DNA of 40,659 nt from an uncultured Eggerthella sp. (GCA_900547965.1 URJE01000005.1:1-40659); one strand, 5' to 3'; positions 1 through 6,898 are shown, counted from the first letter of the stretch. Notes: generated from the sequence alone by a model not told the origin. Translations and numbers: made by a program.

Positions 1-409
1 TGCTGTTGGTTGCCATGGGTTCCTCTTTATAGTCGGCCGCGGTTTGACTGAACTACAAGCCGGTGCAGCGCGGTTTTTCTTAGACAAGGCTAACTTTATC
101 GTTATTAGTGAACCATGGCAAACTTCTGCAAGTGAGTTCGCTGCGTGCCATGCTGATGAAAGCGAAGGCGGAAGGCGCCTTCCGGTAATCCTTCAAGGGG
201 ATGTCTTTTTGGTCATTGTTCTGTAAAGAACGTGCAACTGAATAAAGCGTTTGCTTGTGTGCCTGAGGGTGCATGGTTTTTGCAGCTGTTTCTGTGGTGG
301 CTTTGATTCGTGCGCATTCAAACGAAACCTGCAAGGCAAATGTGCGTTGCGCGGCCTGCTTTGAGCGGGCAGTTTAAGCTATTGAATCTTTACAGAAAAG
401 GAAACAACC
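1..409. other. No recognisable gene; 16-bp palindrome
   Basis: I see no convincing gene here. Short open frames exist on both strands (about 60 and 84 codons), but neither resembles a known protein nor has a good ribosome-binding site. A perfect 16-bp palindrome, CGGAAGGCGCCTTCCG, lies at 169-184. It has no following T-run, so it is not an obvious terminator. The last bases (about 393-407) carry the purine-rich ribosome-binding site of the methyltransferase gene that follows. Confidence 0.5.
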
Positions 410-1149
410 ATGCAGTTCCCAAAAGCGAACAGTTTTCCCAAAACCCTTGTTCAATCCAAAATTATGGGTCCCAATCCGCTGAAACTATGCGAAGAAATGC
501 TTTCCATCGCCGATGAATGCGTTGGATACCGCGCCATTCCCGAAAGATCGGTGGCGTTGGATCTGGGCAGCGGTGCTGGAATAACCACTGCGATGTTGGC
601 ACGCGAATACGACTACACGGCTTACGCCGCCGATTTGTGGAGCAACCCCAGCGATAACCTGCGTTTTTTCGAGCAGTTGGGCCTTACCAATCACCGGGCT
701 ATTCCCGTGAAGGTAGATGCTTCGGAGGGCATGCCCTTTGCGGAAGGGTTCTTCGATGCTGCGGTAAGCACCGATTCATACCATTATTTTGGGCGTGATG
801 CAGAATTTCTGGATGCCAAACTGCTGCCTTATGTGAAGCGTGACGGCGTCATTGCCGCGTGTTTCCCAGGCATGAGCGCGATTTCCATAGCAACCCGCCC
901 GCATGCTTGCTTGCGTCCTGGACGCCCGAGCAGCTGGACTACATTCATGATACGGATTGGTGGCACAAGGTGCTTCAGCAGTCGAAGGGTGTTGAAATCC
1001 TGGCTATTCGAGAAATGGAATGCACTGAAGAGGCTTGGGCTGATTGGCTACAGTGCGAAAACGAGTATGCCCAAGGCGACAGGGTGGCAATTGAAGCCGG
1101 GGCGCTGGATTATTTGAACAGCATCACCATAGTGCTGCGGAAGAAGTAG
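410..1149 (+). pseudogene. SAM-dependent methyltransferase, broken by a frameshift
   Basis: The first 155 codons encode a class I SAM-binding fold: LDLGSGAGITTAML is motif I, followed by an acidic residue in YAADLW and the post-core FDAAVSTDSYHYF. After the residues FPGM (codon at 872) the protein-like signal jumps to another frame (ERDFHSNPP...LASWTPEQLDYIHDTDWW...REMECTEEAWADW...IVLRKK), which ends at 1149. The original frame continues to 1117 as unlikely sequence. One missing base at about 875 (for example AAG reduced to AG, restoring Met-Lys-Arg-Asp) would rejoin the two parts into a protein of about 246 residues. The second half resembles the C-terminus of small-molecule or cyclopropane-synthase-like methyltransferases. 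The substrate is unknown. The ribosome-binding site AAAGGAAAC supports the ATG at 410. Either a real pseudogene or a sequencing error. Confidence 0.72.
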
Positions 1150-1160
1150 TGCGGTTGGGC

Positions 1161-1261
1161 GTCATTCAATTGGGGGCTGACCCCTATTGAATGGACCTGG
1201 TCGAGCAAGGCACCCTGTCAAGAACCGTCATTCGATAGGGGTCTGTCCTCCTTTGAACGAC
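1161..1261. repeat. Tandem pair of REP-like hairpins
   Basis: Two related imperfect palindromes of about 35 bp lie 66 bp apart, at 1161-1196 and 1227-1261. Both begin GTCATTC, have a GGGG/CC(C/T)C inner stem around CTG, and close with TTGAA...AC. In the first, CATTCAAT (1163-1170) pairs with ATTGAATG (1186-1193), and GGGG pairs with CCCC around the loop. They lie between the 3' ends of two convergent genes, a typical place for REP elements. Confidence 0.6.
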
Positions 1262-1277
1262 AGGGAGCCTGCTCTGT

Positions 1278-1324
1278 AAAACGGGGCCGTTCGCTTGGGT
1301 AAACCCCCTTCCGAACGGCCCCGT
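1278..1324 (-). terminator. Terminator for the flavodoxin gene, within a nested hairpin
   Basis: A perfect 13-bp stem (1281-1293 with 1312-1324) encloses a 17-nt loop. On the minus strand it is followed directly by TTTT (plus-strand AAAA at 1278-1281), as expected for intrinsic termination of the flavodoxin transcript about 120 nt after its stop. An outer stem CAGGGAGC/GCTCCCTG (1261-1268 with 1336-1343) surrounds it. The segment CCCTGGTT (1339-1346) can instead pair with AACCAGGG (1372-1379), so two folds exclude each other. Confidence 0.6.
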
Positions 1325-1444
1325 GCGGGGTCTGCGCTCCCTGGTTCGGCGGTTTGTTTATCGAGGTGCCCAACCAGGGTGCAGATGAGTAATCTGCTTT
1401 GCGGTCGGCGGAATTCGCTCCTGCTAGCCAGCTAGTAGTTTCGA

Positions 1445-1864
1445 TTATGCTAGCAATTCACCTAGGTGGCGGCAGGCCGCGGCAGCTTCATCGTCGGGGT
1501 AATCTTTGGCAATAACAGTTTCCACGGGCTGGATGCCGGCTTCTTCGGCGCGCTGAGCCCAGTACTCCATCCATTCGCCGTTGTTCCAGTCATACGACCC
1601 GAACAGGCCTACCTTTTCGCCTTCCATCAGGGGTTCTACCTCGTCATACATGGGCAGGAACTCGGTGTCTTCCAGCTCTTCGTCGCCCATGGCGGGGCAG
1701 CCGAAGGCGAAAGCATCGAATTCCGGCACGCGTTCCGCACCGAAATCGGCCGCTTGGATAATGGTTGCGGTGCCTCCCTTGGCTTCTACGCCTTCGGCTA
1801 CGAAATCGGCCATGGCTTCAGTGTTGCCAGTGCCGCTCCAAAATACAATTGCTACGCTGCTCAT
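1445..1864 (-). CDS. Short-chain flavodoxin
   Basis: A 139-residue flavodoxin, a small FMN-binding electron carrier in the cytoplasm. The N-terminal strand runs into SGTGNTEAMA, the phosphate-binding loop that holds FMN (residues about 10-18). A glycine-rich GCPAMGDEELED segment around residues 54-66 and GLFGSYDWNNGEWM around 87-100 correspond to the two loops that flank the isoalloxazine ring. The length matches short-chain flavodoxins (about 140). The start is well fixed by AAAGGAGC eight bases upstream on the minus strand. It stands alone and convergent to the broken methyltransferase, so its redox partner cannot be told from context. A dyad upstream suggests regulated expression. Confidence 0.93.
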   Translation of the reverse strand: MSSVAIVFWSGTGNTEAMADFVAEGVEAKGGTATIIQAADFGAERVPEFDAFAFGCPAMGDEELEDTEFLPMYDEVEPLMEGEKVGLFGSYDWNNGEWMEYWAQRAEEAGIQPVETVIAKDYPDDEAAAACRHLGELLA

Positions 1865-1939
1865 AAGTGATGCTCCTTTTTCGTTGGGCGGGTTTGCGGC
1901 TTTTATGCCGACAAACGAACCCGCTTGATTTCAAGAAGC

Positions 1940-1967
1940 AAGTTACCATAGGTTAACTTAGAGTCAA
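1940..1967 (-). promoter_or_regulatory. Possible promoter and dyad operator of flavodoxin
   Basis: On the minus strand a TTGACT -35 box (plus 1962-1967) is followed by an imperfect dyad, on the plus strand AAGTTACC-ATA-GGTTAACTT (1940-1959). A dyad placed just after a TTGACT box recalls MerR-family promoters, where the operator sits in a long spacer. I cannot place a good -10 box, so this is tentative. Confidence 0.35.
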
Positions 1968-1993
1968 GGTACAGTTTGCCGAATGGGGAAATA

Positions 1994-2136
1994 GGGCTAA
2001 GAGGGACAGGTGCAGTTGGCTGATTGGCAGCGGAAAGCCTTATCGACAGCGGTTGCCCCAATCAGCCAACTGCAGCCAACTGAGCCAACTGGAGCCAACT
2101 GTACCTGTCCCTCTTGGCCCCTGTCCCTCTTGGCCC
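1994..2136. repeat. Long imperfect inverted repeat, REP-like, with AGCCAACTG iterations
   Basis: The left arm (1994-2027) contains GGGCTAAGAGGGACAGG followed by CAGTTGGCTGATTGG. The second part is matched exactly by the inverse CCAATCAGCCAACTG at 2058-2072. The first part is matched with one mismatch by two tandem copies of CCTGTCCCTCTTGGCCC (2104-2120 and 2120-2136). Between them AGCCAACTG occurs four times (2064, 2074, 2083, 2093). A diverged 23-bp piece recurs at 6145-6167. No coding sequence is present. The design resembles REP/BIME-type dispersed repeats. Confidence 0.7.
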
Positions 2137-2198
2137 TGCTTATGTGGGAAAACGGCACATGCCGCTATTTCCTGCTGATTGCTGGGATAAAATAGCGC

Positions 2199-2246
2199 TT
2201 CGAAAAGCATCATTGCTGCGTTACTGTAAGCATTTTTTCGAAAGGG
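2199..2246 (+). promoter_or_regulatory. 5' leader hairpin before degV
   Basis: TTCGAAAA (2199-2206) is complementary to TTTTCGAA (2235-2242), whose last bases run into the ribosome-binding site AAAGGG (2241-2246). A TAAAAT box at 2188-2193 could be the -10 element. If the hairpin forms it would partly mask the ribosome-binding site. Confidence 0.35.
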
Positions 2247-2252
2247 AACACC

Positions 2253-3176
2253 GTGTCTGCTCAGTGCAATCTCATCATCGACTCCTGCTGTGATCTTCCA
2301 TTGGAGCTCGTTCAGCAGGAAGGCGTTCAGCTGATCGATTTCAACTACATCATCGACGGCAAAACATACAAGGACGATTTCTATCAGTCCGTAACGCCCA
2401 AGGAGTTCTACGACAACATCCGAAACGGTGCAACTCCGAGTACCTCGCAGGTTGCACCCGCCGAAACGGAAGCTGCATTTCGTAACGCTATCGAATCGGG
2501 CGTCCCCACGGTATATCTTTGCTTTTCCAGCGGCCTGTCCAGCAACTATAGCACGGCTTATGCCATTTGGAGCCAGCTGAAGGCAGAGCACCCTGAAGCA
2601 CCCATCTACATCGTAGACCTGCTTATCGGCTCTACCCCCGAAGGCCTGTTGGTGCTGGAAGCTTTACGTCAGCGCGAAAGTGGGCTTACCGCTGAAGAGA
2701 TGGTAGCTTGGGCGGAAGAGGCGCGTTACTTCGTGCAGACCCTGTTCATGGTCGACGACCTTGACGCTCTGCATCGTGGCGGTCGCATTCCCGCTTCGGT
2801 CGCTTTTGCGGGTTCAAAGCTCGACCTGAAGCCGTTGCTCAACTTCGATACCAATGGCAAGCTTTCCTTGGCAGGCGCTTCTCATGGCCGTAAGAAAGGC
2901 CTGAAGCAATTAGCTTCTTTTTATGAGAAGGCTCATGCTGAACACAGCAATTTCGCCCTCATCGGCCATGCCGACTCCGAAAAGGATGCCGACAGGGTTT
3001 GTGAATTGCTTGCCAAGCAAGACGATTCCATCACGGTTGTTAAGCACAACATCGGTGCCACCATCGGCAGTCATGTTGGCGCTGGCATGGTGTCCATTTC
3101 TTTCTGGGGTTCAGATCGCCGTGAGGCACTTTCCGTTGCCGACAAGATCGCTCGCAAAGTGCGAAAAGGGGAGTAG
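2253..3176 (+). CDS. DegV family fatty-acid-binding protein
   Basis: A 307-residue protein of the DegV/FakB family. These bind a single fatty acid and, in FakB members, present it to a fatty acid kinase for phosphorylation into phospholipid synthesis. Visible family marks are IIDSCCDLP at the N-terminus (usual TDSxxDLP), the TSQVAPAE segment (usual TSQPS) around residue 65, the serine-rich LCFSSGLSSNYSTA around residue 90, and the late DDLDALHRGGRI (residues about 165-176). The C-terminal IGATIGSHVGAGMVSISF matches the usual xHxGPGA-like end. Length is slightly above the usual 280. It starts with GTG, supported by GAAAGGG upstream. No kinase partner lies nearby, so its route of action is unknown. 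Confidence 0.93.
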   Translation: MSAQCNLIIDSCCDLPLELVQQEGVQLIDFNYIIDGKTYKDDFYQSVTPKEFYDNIRNGATPSTSQVAPAETEAAFRNAIESGVPTVYLCFSSGLSSNYSTAYAIWSQLKAEHPEAPIYIVDLLIGSTPEGLLVLEALRQRESGLTAEEMVAWAEEARYFVQTLFMVDDLDALHRGGRIPASVAFAGSKLDLKPLLNFDTNGKLSLAGASHGRKKGLKQLASFYEKAHAEHSNFALIGHADSEKDADRVCELLAKQDDSITVVKHNIGATIGSHVGAGMVSISFWGSDRREALSVADKIARKVRKGE

Positions 3177-3220
3177 ACCTTTATAAAAGAGTGAGTAGAC
3201 CACTCGTTTTAACTTTCCAG

Positions 3221-3315
3221 AAGGCCGCAGCTTTATGTGGACCGTGATTCCGAATGTGGATTGAGAATCCCCGTTCGGGAGATGCGGGCCACTGCAAGTT
3301 GCGGCCTTTCTCTTT
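3221..3315 (+). terminator. Structured terminator or small RNA after degV
   Basis: A perfect 9-bp outer stem, AAGGCCGCA (3221-3229) with TGCGGCCTT (3300-3308), is followed by a T-rich tail (TCTCTTTTT), so it can act as an intrinsic terminator. The enclosed 70 nt are not a simple loop: GTGGaCC pairs with GGgCCAC, GATTC with GAATC, and CCCG with CGGG, giving a branched fold. I could not match it to a known riboswitch. GAGAATCC and GCCACTG recall cobalamin elements, but the typical B12 box is missing. Confidence 0.5.
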
Positions 3316-3322
3316 TTGCAAA

Positions 3323-3413
3323 CGGACATCCTGGGCACTCTTGTCCAGAGTGTCATGGGCGAGAAGGGCATCCGCACCATCTGCGGACATCCTGGGCACT
3401 CTTGGTCGGAGTC
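3323..3413. repeat. 21-bp direct repeat, each copy starting a hairpin
   Basis: CGGACATCCTGGGCACTCTTG occurs at 3323-3343 and, identically, at 3384-3404, 61 bp apart. In both copies the CACTC part can pair with a following (G)AGTG/GAGT segment (CACTCT-tgtcc-AGAGTG in the first). The pair fills the gap between the degV terminator and the metal-sensor promoter. Confidence 0.65.
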
Positions 3414-3443
3414 CTCGTCTTTTCGAAATGATGCCATTTGCTC

Positions 3444-3490
3444 TTTACGAGAAACAATTCACGGTTTATCATATGAACAGTTGTTCACAT
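3444..3490 (+). promoter_or_regulatory. Metal-operon promoter with SmtB/ArsR-type operator
   Basis: TTTACG (3444-3449), a 17-bp spacer and TATCAT (3467-3472) form a plausible promoter. The near-perfect dyad ATATGAACA-GT-TGTTCACAT (3471-3490) overlaps its downstream end. This 9-2-9 pattern closely resembles the operators of zinc-sensing SmtB/CzrA repressors (core TGAACA...TGTTCA). Binding there would block transcription of the sensor and transporter genes until metal is bound. Confidence 0.75.
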
Positions 3491-3505
3491 GAGAAAGGAA
3501 CGAAG

Positions 3506-3901
3506 ATGGCCGAAGAGAAGCTCATCAAAGAGAAGCAAGCTCATCGTAGCGTCTCTTCCGAAGCAGAAGGCTCTTGTGGTTGCGGTTGCGATGTCACCGA
3601 TGAGGTCATCGATATGATGCCCGACGAAGAGCTGCTCTATGACTTGGCTGACCTGTTCAAGGTGTTTGGCGATACTACGCGGATCAAGATCCTTTATGCC
3701 CTTATGACGAAGGATCGATGCGTGGCCGATTTGGCTGAGGAGATCGGTGCGACGCAAAGTGCTGTATCCCATCAACTGCGAACACTCAAGCAAAGCCGCT
3801 TGGTTCGCGCTAAGCGCGATGGCAAGAACGTTATCTACTCGCTTTCCGACGGCCACGTTCACACCATGCTGGCTCAGGGCATGACGCATATCTGCGAATA
3901 A
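3506..3901 (+). CDS. SmtB/ArsR-family metal-sensing repressor
   Basis: A 131-residue winged-helix repressor. The core DLFKVFGDTTRIKILYAL and the recognition helix region ATQSAVSHQLRTLKQ are typical of ArsR/SmtB proteins. The four ligands of the alpha-5 zinc site are all present with the spacing of SmtB: D115, H117, H128 and E131, at the extreme C-terminus. In addition, the N-terminal arm carries a CGCGC cluster (about residues 24-28) and the alpha-3 helix has one Cys (RCVADL), so a second thiol site is possible. ATG at 3506 is chosen because AGAAAGGA lies at the right distance; upstream in-frame starts lie in or near the operator. First gene of the operon with the HMA protein and the ATPase. 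Likely metal: Zn or Cd (inferred). Confidence 0.92.
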   Translation: MAEEKLIKEKQAHRSVSSEAEGSCGCGCDVTDEVIDMMPDEELLYDLADLFKVFGDTTRIKILYALMTKDRCVADLAEEIGATQSAVSHQLRTLKQSRLVRAKRDGKNVIYSLSDGHVHTMLAQGMTHICE

Positions 3902-3961
3902 TCCGTTAACAAGTGCGGGTTTTCCCGCTTAATCTCGCAAACCATAAGGAAAGGATTTCCC

Positions 3962-4180
3962 ATGCGTAAGGTATTCAAACTGCAGGATCTTGATTGTGCT
4001 AACTGCGCCGCAAAGATGGAAGACGCTATCAAGAAGCTCGATGGTGTGAACAGCGCTTCCATGAGCTTCATGACCCAGAAGCTGGTAATCGATGCCGAGC
4101 CCGAGAAGATGGACGCCATCCTCGATGAAGCTGAAAAGATCTGCCGCAAGATCGAACCCGACATGGTCATTTTGCGATAG
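3962..4180 (+). CDS. Free-standing heavy-metal-associated (HMA) domain protein
   Basis: A 72-residue ferredoxin-like HMA domain. The metal-binding loop is DLDCANCAAKM, with the CxxC pair at about residues 12 and 15. The DCANC form is characteristic of the N-terminal domains of CadA/ZntA-type Zn/Cd/Pb ATPases rather than copper chaperones. It presumably binds the metal and hands it to, or regulates, the ATPase encoded 36 bp downstream, which has no such domain of its own. Ribosome-binding site AAAGGA precedes the ATG. Same operon as the SmtB-like repressor. Confidence 0.9.
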   Translation: MRKVFKLQDLDCANCAAKMEDAIKKLDGVNSASMSFMTQKLVIDAEPEKMDAILDEAEKICRKIEPDMVILR

Positions 4181-4216
4181 CCTGCCGGCTACCACATCCT
4201 CCGAAAGGATTTCCTG

Positions 4217-6139
4217 ATGAACAAGAAGCAGAAAAGGACGCGTAACCGCATTGTTGCGGCGCTCGTTATTTTTGCTGTGGTGTATGCGGTGTGCGAATTC
4301 GTTCCGCTTGCGAATTACGTGGGCGGCGAAACGAACGCGTTGTACTTGGAATTCATCATGTTCCTGGTGCCGTACCTTATTGCGGGCTACGACGTCTTGC
4401 TGAAGGCAGCGCGCAACATCGGCAACGGCCAGGTGTTCGACGAAAACTTCCTTATGACCATCGCCACGGTGGGCGCCTTCGCCCTGGTGCTGTTCCCCGA
4501 TTCCGACCCGCACATGGCCGAAGGCGCTGCGGTTATGCTGTTCTACCAGGTAGGCGAGCTGTTCCAAAGCTATGCCGTGGGAAAGTCGCGTCAGTCCATC
4601 GCCGACATGATGGACATCGCGCCTGACTTCGCCAACGTCATGCGCGACGGTAAGCTGGTGCAGGTAGACCCGTACGAGATTGCCGTAGGCGACGAAATCG
4701 TGGTGAAGCCCGGTGAACGTGTGCCGCTTGATGGTGTTATCGTTTCCGGCAACACCCAGCTCGACACTGCTGCTCTTACTGGAGAATCCGTGCCTCGTCA
4801 TGTGGAAGAGGGCGCCGAAGTCATCTCCGGTTGCGTGAACATGACGGGCAAGATCACGGTAAAAGTTAGCAAGCCCTTCGAGCAGTCCACCGTTTCGCGC
4901 ATTCTTGAGCTGGTGGAAAGCGCCAGCGAAAAGAAAGCTCAAACCGAAAACTTCATTACGCGTTTTGCGCGCTACTACACGCCCATCGTCACCATCGGTG
5001 CGCTGGCCCTGGCGGTGTTGCCCCCGTTGCTGTTCGGCCAAAGCTGGTCTGATTGGATCGAGCGCGGCCTGATATTCCTGGTGGTTTCGTGCCCGTGCGC
5101 GCTGGTTATCTCGGTTCCGCTTTCGTTCTTCGGTGGCATCGGCGGTGCTTCGCGTTTGGGCATTTTGGTGAAGGGCGGCAACTACCTGGAGGCGCTTGCC
5201 CATACTGAAACCGTGGTGTTCGACAAAACGGGCACGCTCACCAACGGCAGCTTCAACGTGGTTGCCGTGCACCCCGAAGCCGCTGCCGAGGTAGACCCCG
5301 ACCTGATCCTATCCATCGCCGCACATGCCGAAGCCTATTCCGATCATCCCATTGCCGTTTCGGTGAAGGAAGCCTATACCGGCGAAATCGATCAGAAGCG
5401 CATTGCCGATGTGCGCGAGGAAGGCGGCCACGGCGTGCGCGCGGTGGTGGACGAACATGTGGTGCTGGTAGGCAACGATAAGCTGATGCGCGAAGAGGGC
5501 ATTGCCTACCACGATTGCGAGCTTACGGGCACTATCCTGCATGTTTCTATCGATGGCGAATACGCAGGTCATATCATCATAGCTGACGTGGTGAAGGAAG
5601 ACGCCGCCGAGTGCATCAAGCGTTTGCACGAGGCCGGCGTCAAGAGAACCGTCATGCTCACGGGCGACCGCACCGAGGTTGCCCAGGCGGTGGCAGAGAA
5701 GCTGGGGTTGGACGAATACCATGGCCAACTTTTGCCGGAAGACAAGGTTAACCAGGTAGAACGCCTGCTGAGTGCAACGTCTGAAAAGGCCAAGCTGGCC
5801 TTCGTGGGCGATGGTATTAACGACGCCCCCGTGCTCACCCGCGCTGACATCGGCATTGCCATGGGCGCCATGGGCTCCGATGCCGCCATCGAGGCAGCCG
5901 ATATCGTGTTGATGGACGACAAGCCCTCGAAGATTTCTGCCGCCATCCGCATCGCTCGCAAAACCATGCGCATCGTATGGCAGAACATCATCTTCGCCCT
6001 GGGCGTGAAGTTCGTAGTGCTAGCCCTGGCGGCCGTGGGCATCGCCACCATGTGGCTTGCGGTTTTCGCCGACGTGGGTGTGGCTATTCTGGCCATTCTC
6101 AACGCTATGCGCTGCATGCGCGTGGGGCAGTTGCGCTGA
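4217..6139 (+). CDS. Zn/Cd-type P1B ATPase exporter
   Basis: A 640-residue heavy-metal P-type ATPase in the cytoplasmic membrane that exports divalent soft metals using ATP. Visible motifs in order: TGES actuator loop (about residue 193), the metal-binding SCPCALV in a membrane helix, DKTGTLT with the phosphorylated Asp, SDHPIA (HP motif of P1B ATPases), MLTGDR, and GDGINDAPVL. The last helix region has FADVGVAILAILNAMR, with the Asp typical of the Zn/Cd/Pb subgroup. The N-terminus starts directly with membrane helices, so the HMA domain is missing and is instead encoded by the preceding gene. The symbol is left empty because zntA and cadA cannot be told apart here. Confidence 0.95.
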   Translation: MNKKQKRTRNRIVAALVIFAVVYAVCEFVPLANYVGGETNALYLEFIMFLVPYLIAGYDVLLKAARNIGNGQVFDENFLMTIATVGAFALVLFPDSDPHMAEGAAVMLFYQVGELFQSYAVGKSRQSIADMMDIAPDFANVMRDGKLVQVDPYEIAVGDEIVVKPGERVPLDGVIVSGNTQLDTAALTGESVPRHVEEGAEVISGCVNMTGKITVKVSKPFEQSTVSRILELVESASEKKAQTENFITRFARYYTPIVTIGALALAVLPPLLFGQSWSDWIERGLIFLVVSCPCALVISVPLSFFGGIGGASRLGILVKGGNYLEALAHTETVVFDKTGTLTNGSFNVVAVHPEAAAEVDPDLILSIAAHAEAYSDHPIAVSVKEAYTGEIDQKRIADVREEGGHGVRAVVDEHVVLVGNDKLMREEGIAYHDCELTGTILHVSIDGEYAGHIIIADVVKEDAAECIKRLHEAGVKRTVMLTGDRTEVAQAVAEKLGLDEYHGQLLPEDKVNQVERLLSATSEKAKLAFVGDGINDAPVLTRADIGIAMGAMGSDAAIEAADIVLMDDKPSKISAAIRIARKTMRIVWQNIIFALGVKFVVLALAAVGIATMWLAVFADVGVAILAILNAMRCMRVGQLR

Positions 6140-6144
6140 TTTTG

Positions 6145-6167
6145 CCAACTGTACCCGGCCCTATTGG
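6145..6167. repeat. Diverged copy of the 2095-2117 repeat
   Basis: This 23-bp stretch, just after the ATPase stop, matches 2095-2117 at 20 of 23 positions (both begin CCAACTGTACC and end TTGG). It is the second example in the window of the same dispersed element, here without its partner arm. Confidence 0.55.
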
Positions 6168-6192
6168 ATCCTCTATCTATCGAAAGGAATAA

Positions 6193-6753
6193 ATGCCCAG
6201 TTCAGTGGGATATACCATAGTTGTGGAAGACGTGCCGGTGCGTGTGGTGCTGAAGCGCATGAAGAGCATCCGGCTGCGGGTTTCTCCTACGGGCAAGGTT
6301 TCGGTTTCTGCCCCGTACGGCACCAGCGAAACCCGCATCCGTTCGTTTGTTTCCTCGAAGCTCGGCTGGGTTCGCCAGCAGCAGGCTGCGCAGGCAAATT
6401 CCCCTGCGGCACGTGCGGAGCGTGCCACAAAGCAGGAGGTAGAGCAATGGCGCACAGTGGTGAAGGCATGTGTTCCGCCGTTGGTCGCCGAGTGGGAGCG
6501 CATCTTGGGCGTGCGCGTGCGGAAGCTTGACTACCGCAATATGAAAAGCAGATGGGGGAGTTGTCAGCCGCAAACGGGGCGGGTATGCATCAACATTCGT
6601 CTTGCGCTCTACCCTCCGGAATGTCTGGAGTACGTGGTGGTTCACGAGTTGTGCCATATTCTGGAGCCGAATCATGGCGCTGGCTTCAAAACCCTTATGA
6701 CCAAGGTGATGCCCGATTGGAAACAGCGAGAACGCATTTTGAATCCGCGGTAG
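6193..6753 (+). CDS. YgjP-like zinc metallopeptidase (M48-like domain)
   Basis: A 186-residue protein of the YgjP/DUF45 family, predicted cytoplasmic zinc metalloproteases whose substrates are mostly unknown. The active site is VVHELCHILEPNHGAGF (about residues 149-165), where HELCH gives two zinc-binding His and the catalytic Glu; the later His in NHGAGF is the likely third ligand. Ahead of it stands the family signature NMKSRWGSC (about residues 117-125). The N-terminal part forms a beta-rich SVSAPYGTSE region common to the family. CGAAAGGAA precedes the ATG at 6193. A REP-like piece separates it from the ATPase; it appears to be a single gene. Confidence 0.88.
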   Translation: MPSSVGYTIVVEDVPVRVVLKRMKSIRLRVSPTGKVSVSAPYGTSETRIRSFVSSKLGWVRQQQAAQANSPAARAERATKQEVEQWRTVVKACVPPLVAEWERILGVRVRKLDYRNMKSRWGSCQPQTGRVCINIRLALYPPECLEYVVVHELCHILEPNHGAGFKTLMTKVMPDWKQRERILNPR

Positions 6754-6794
6754 GCAATCCTCATGGTACGCGTAAGTGCTACCGCTTTTTGTCG

Positions 6795-6803
6795 TGCTAA
6801 AAT
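6795..6803 (+). promoter_or_regulatory. Extended -10 promoter before metG
   Basis: TGC-TAAAAT is an extended -10 box. The same nine bases recur before galU and aroC. No good -35 box is visible. The leader from here to the metG start is about 95 nt and holds two weak hairpins. Confidence 0.5.
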
Positions 6804-6898
6804 AATTCAGTTATACGCTGTGCCAAAAGGACACAGAACAAGCAAGTAATCTGAAGCGGCGGGCGGCATCATCAGCCGTTTTCGCCAAGAAAGAGAGC

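Noticed and set aside
1150..2250. CRISPR array or insertion sequence in the repeat-rich gap
   Set aside because: The repeats are palindromic and irregularly spaced, with no spacers, no cas genes and no transposase frame.
3221..3315. Cobalamin riboswitch
   Set aside because: Short similarities (GAGAATCC, GCCACTG) exist, but the B12 box is absent, the length is too short, and no cobalamin gene follows.
3237..3505. An N-terminal extension of the SmtB-like repressor to 3254
   Set aside because: The extra residues are read through the terminator, the direct repeats and the operator. ATG at 3506 has the ribosome-binding site and gives the normal family length.
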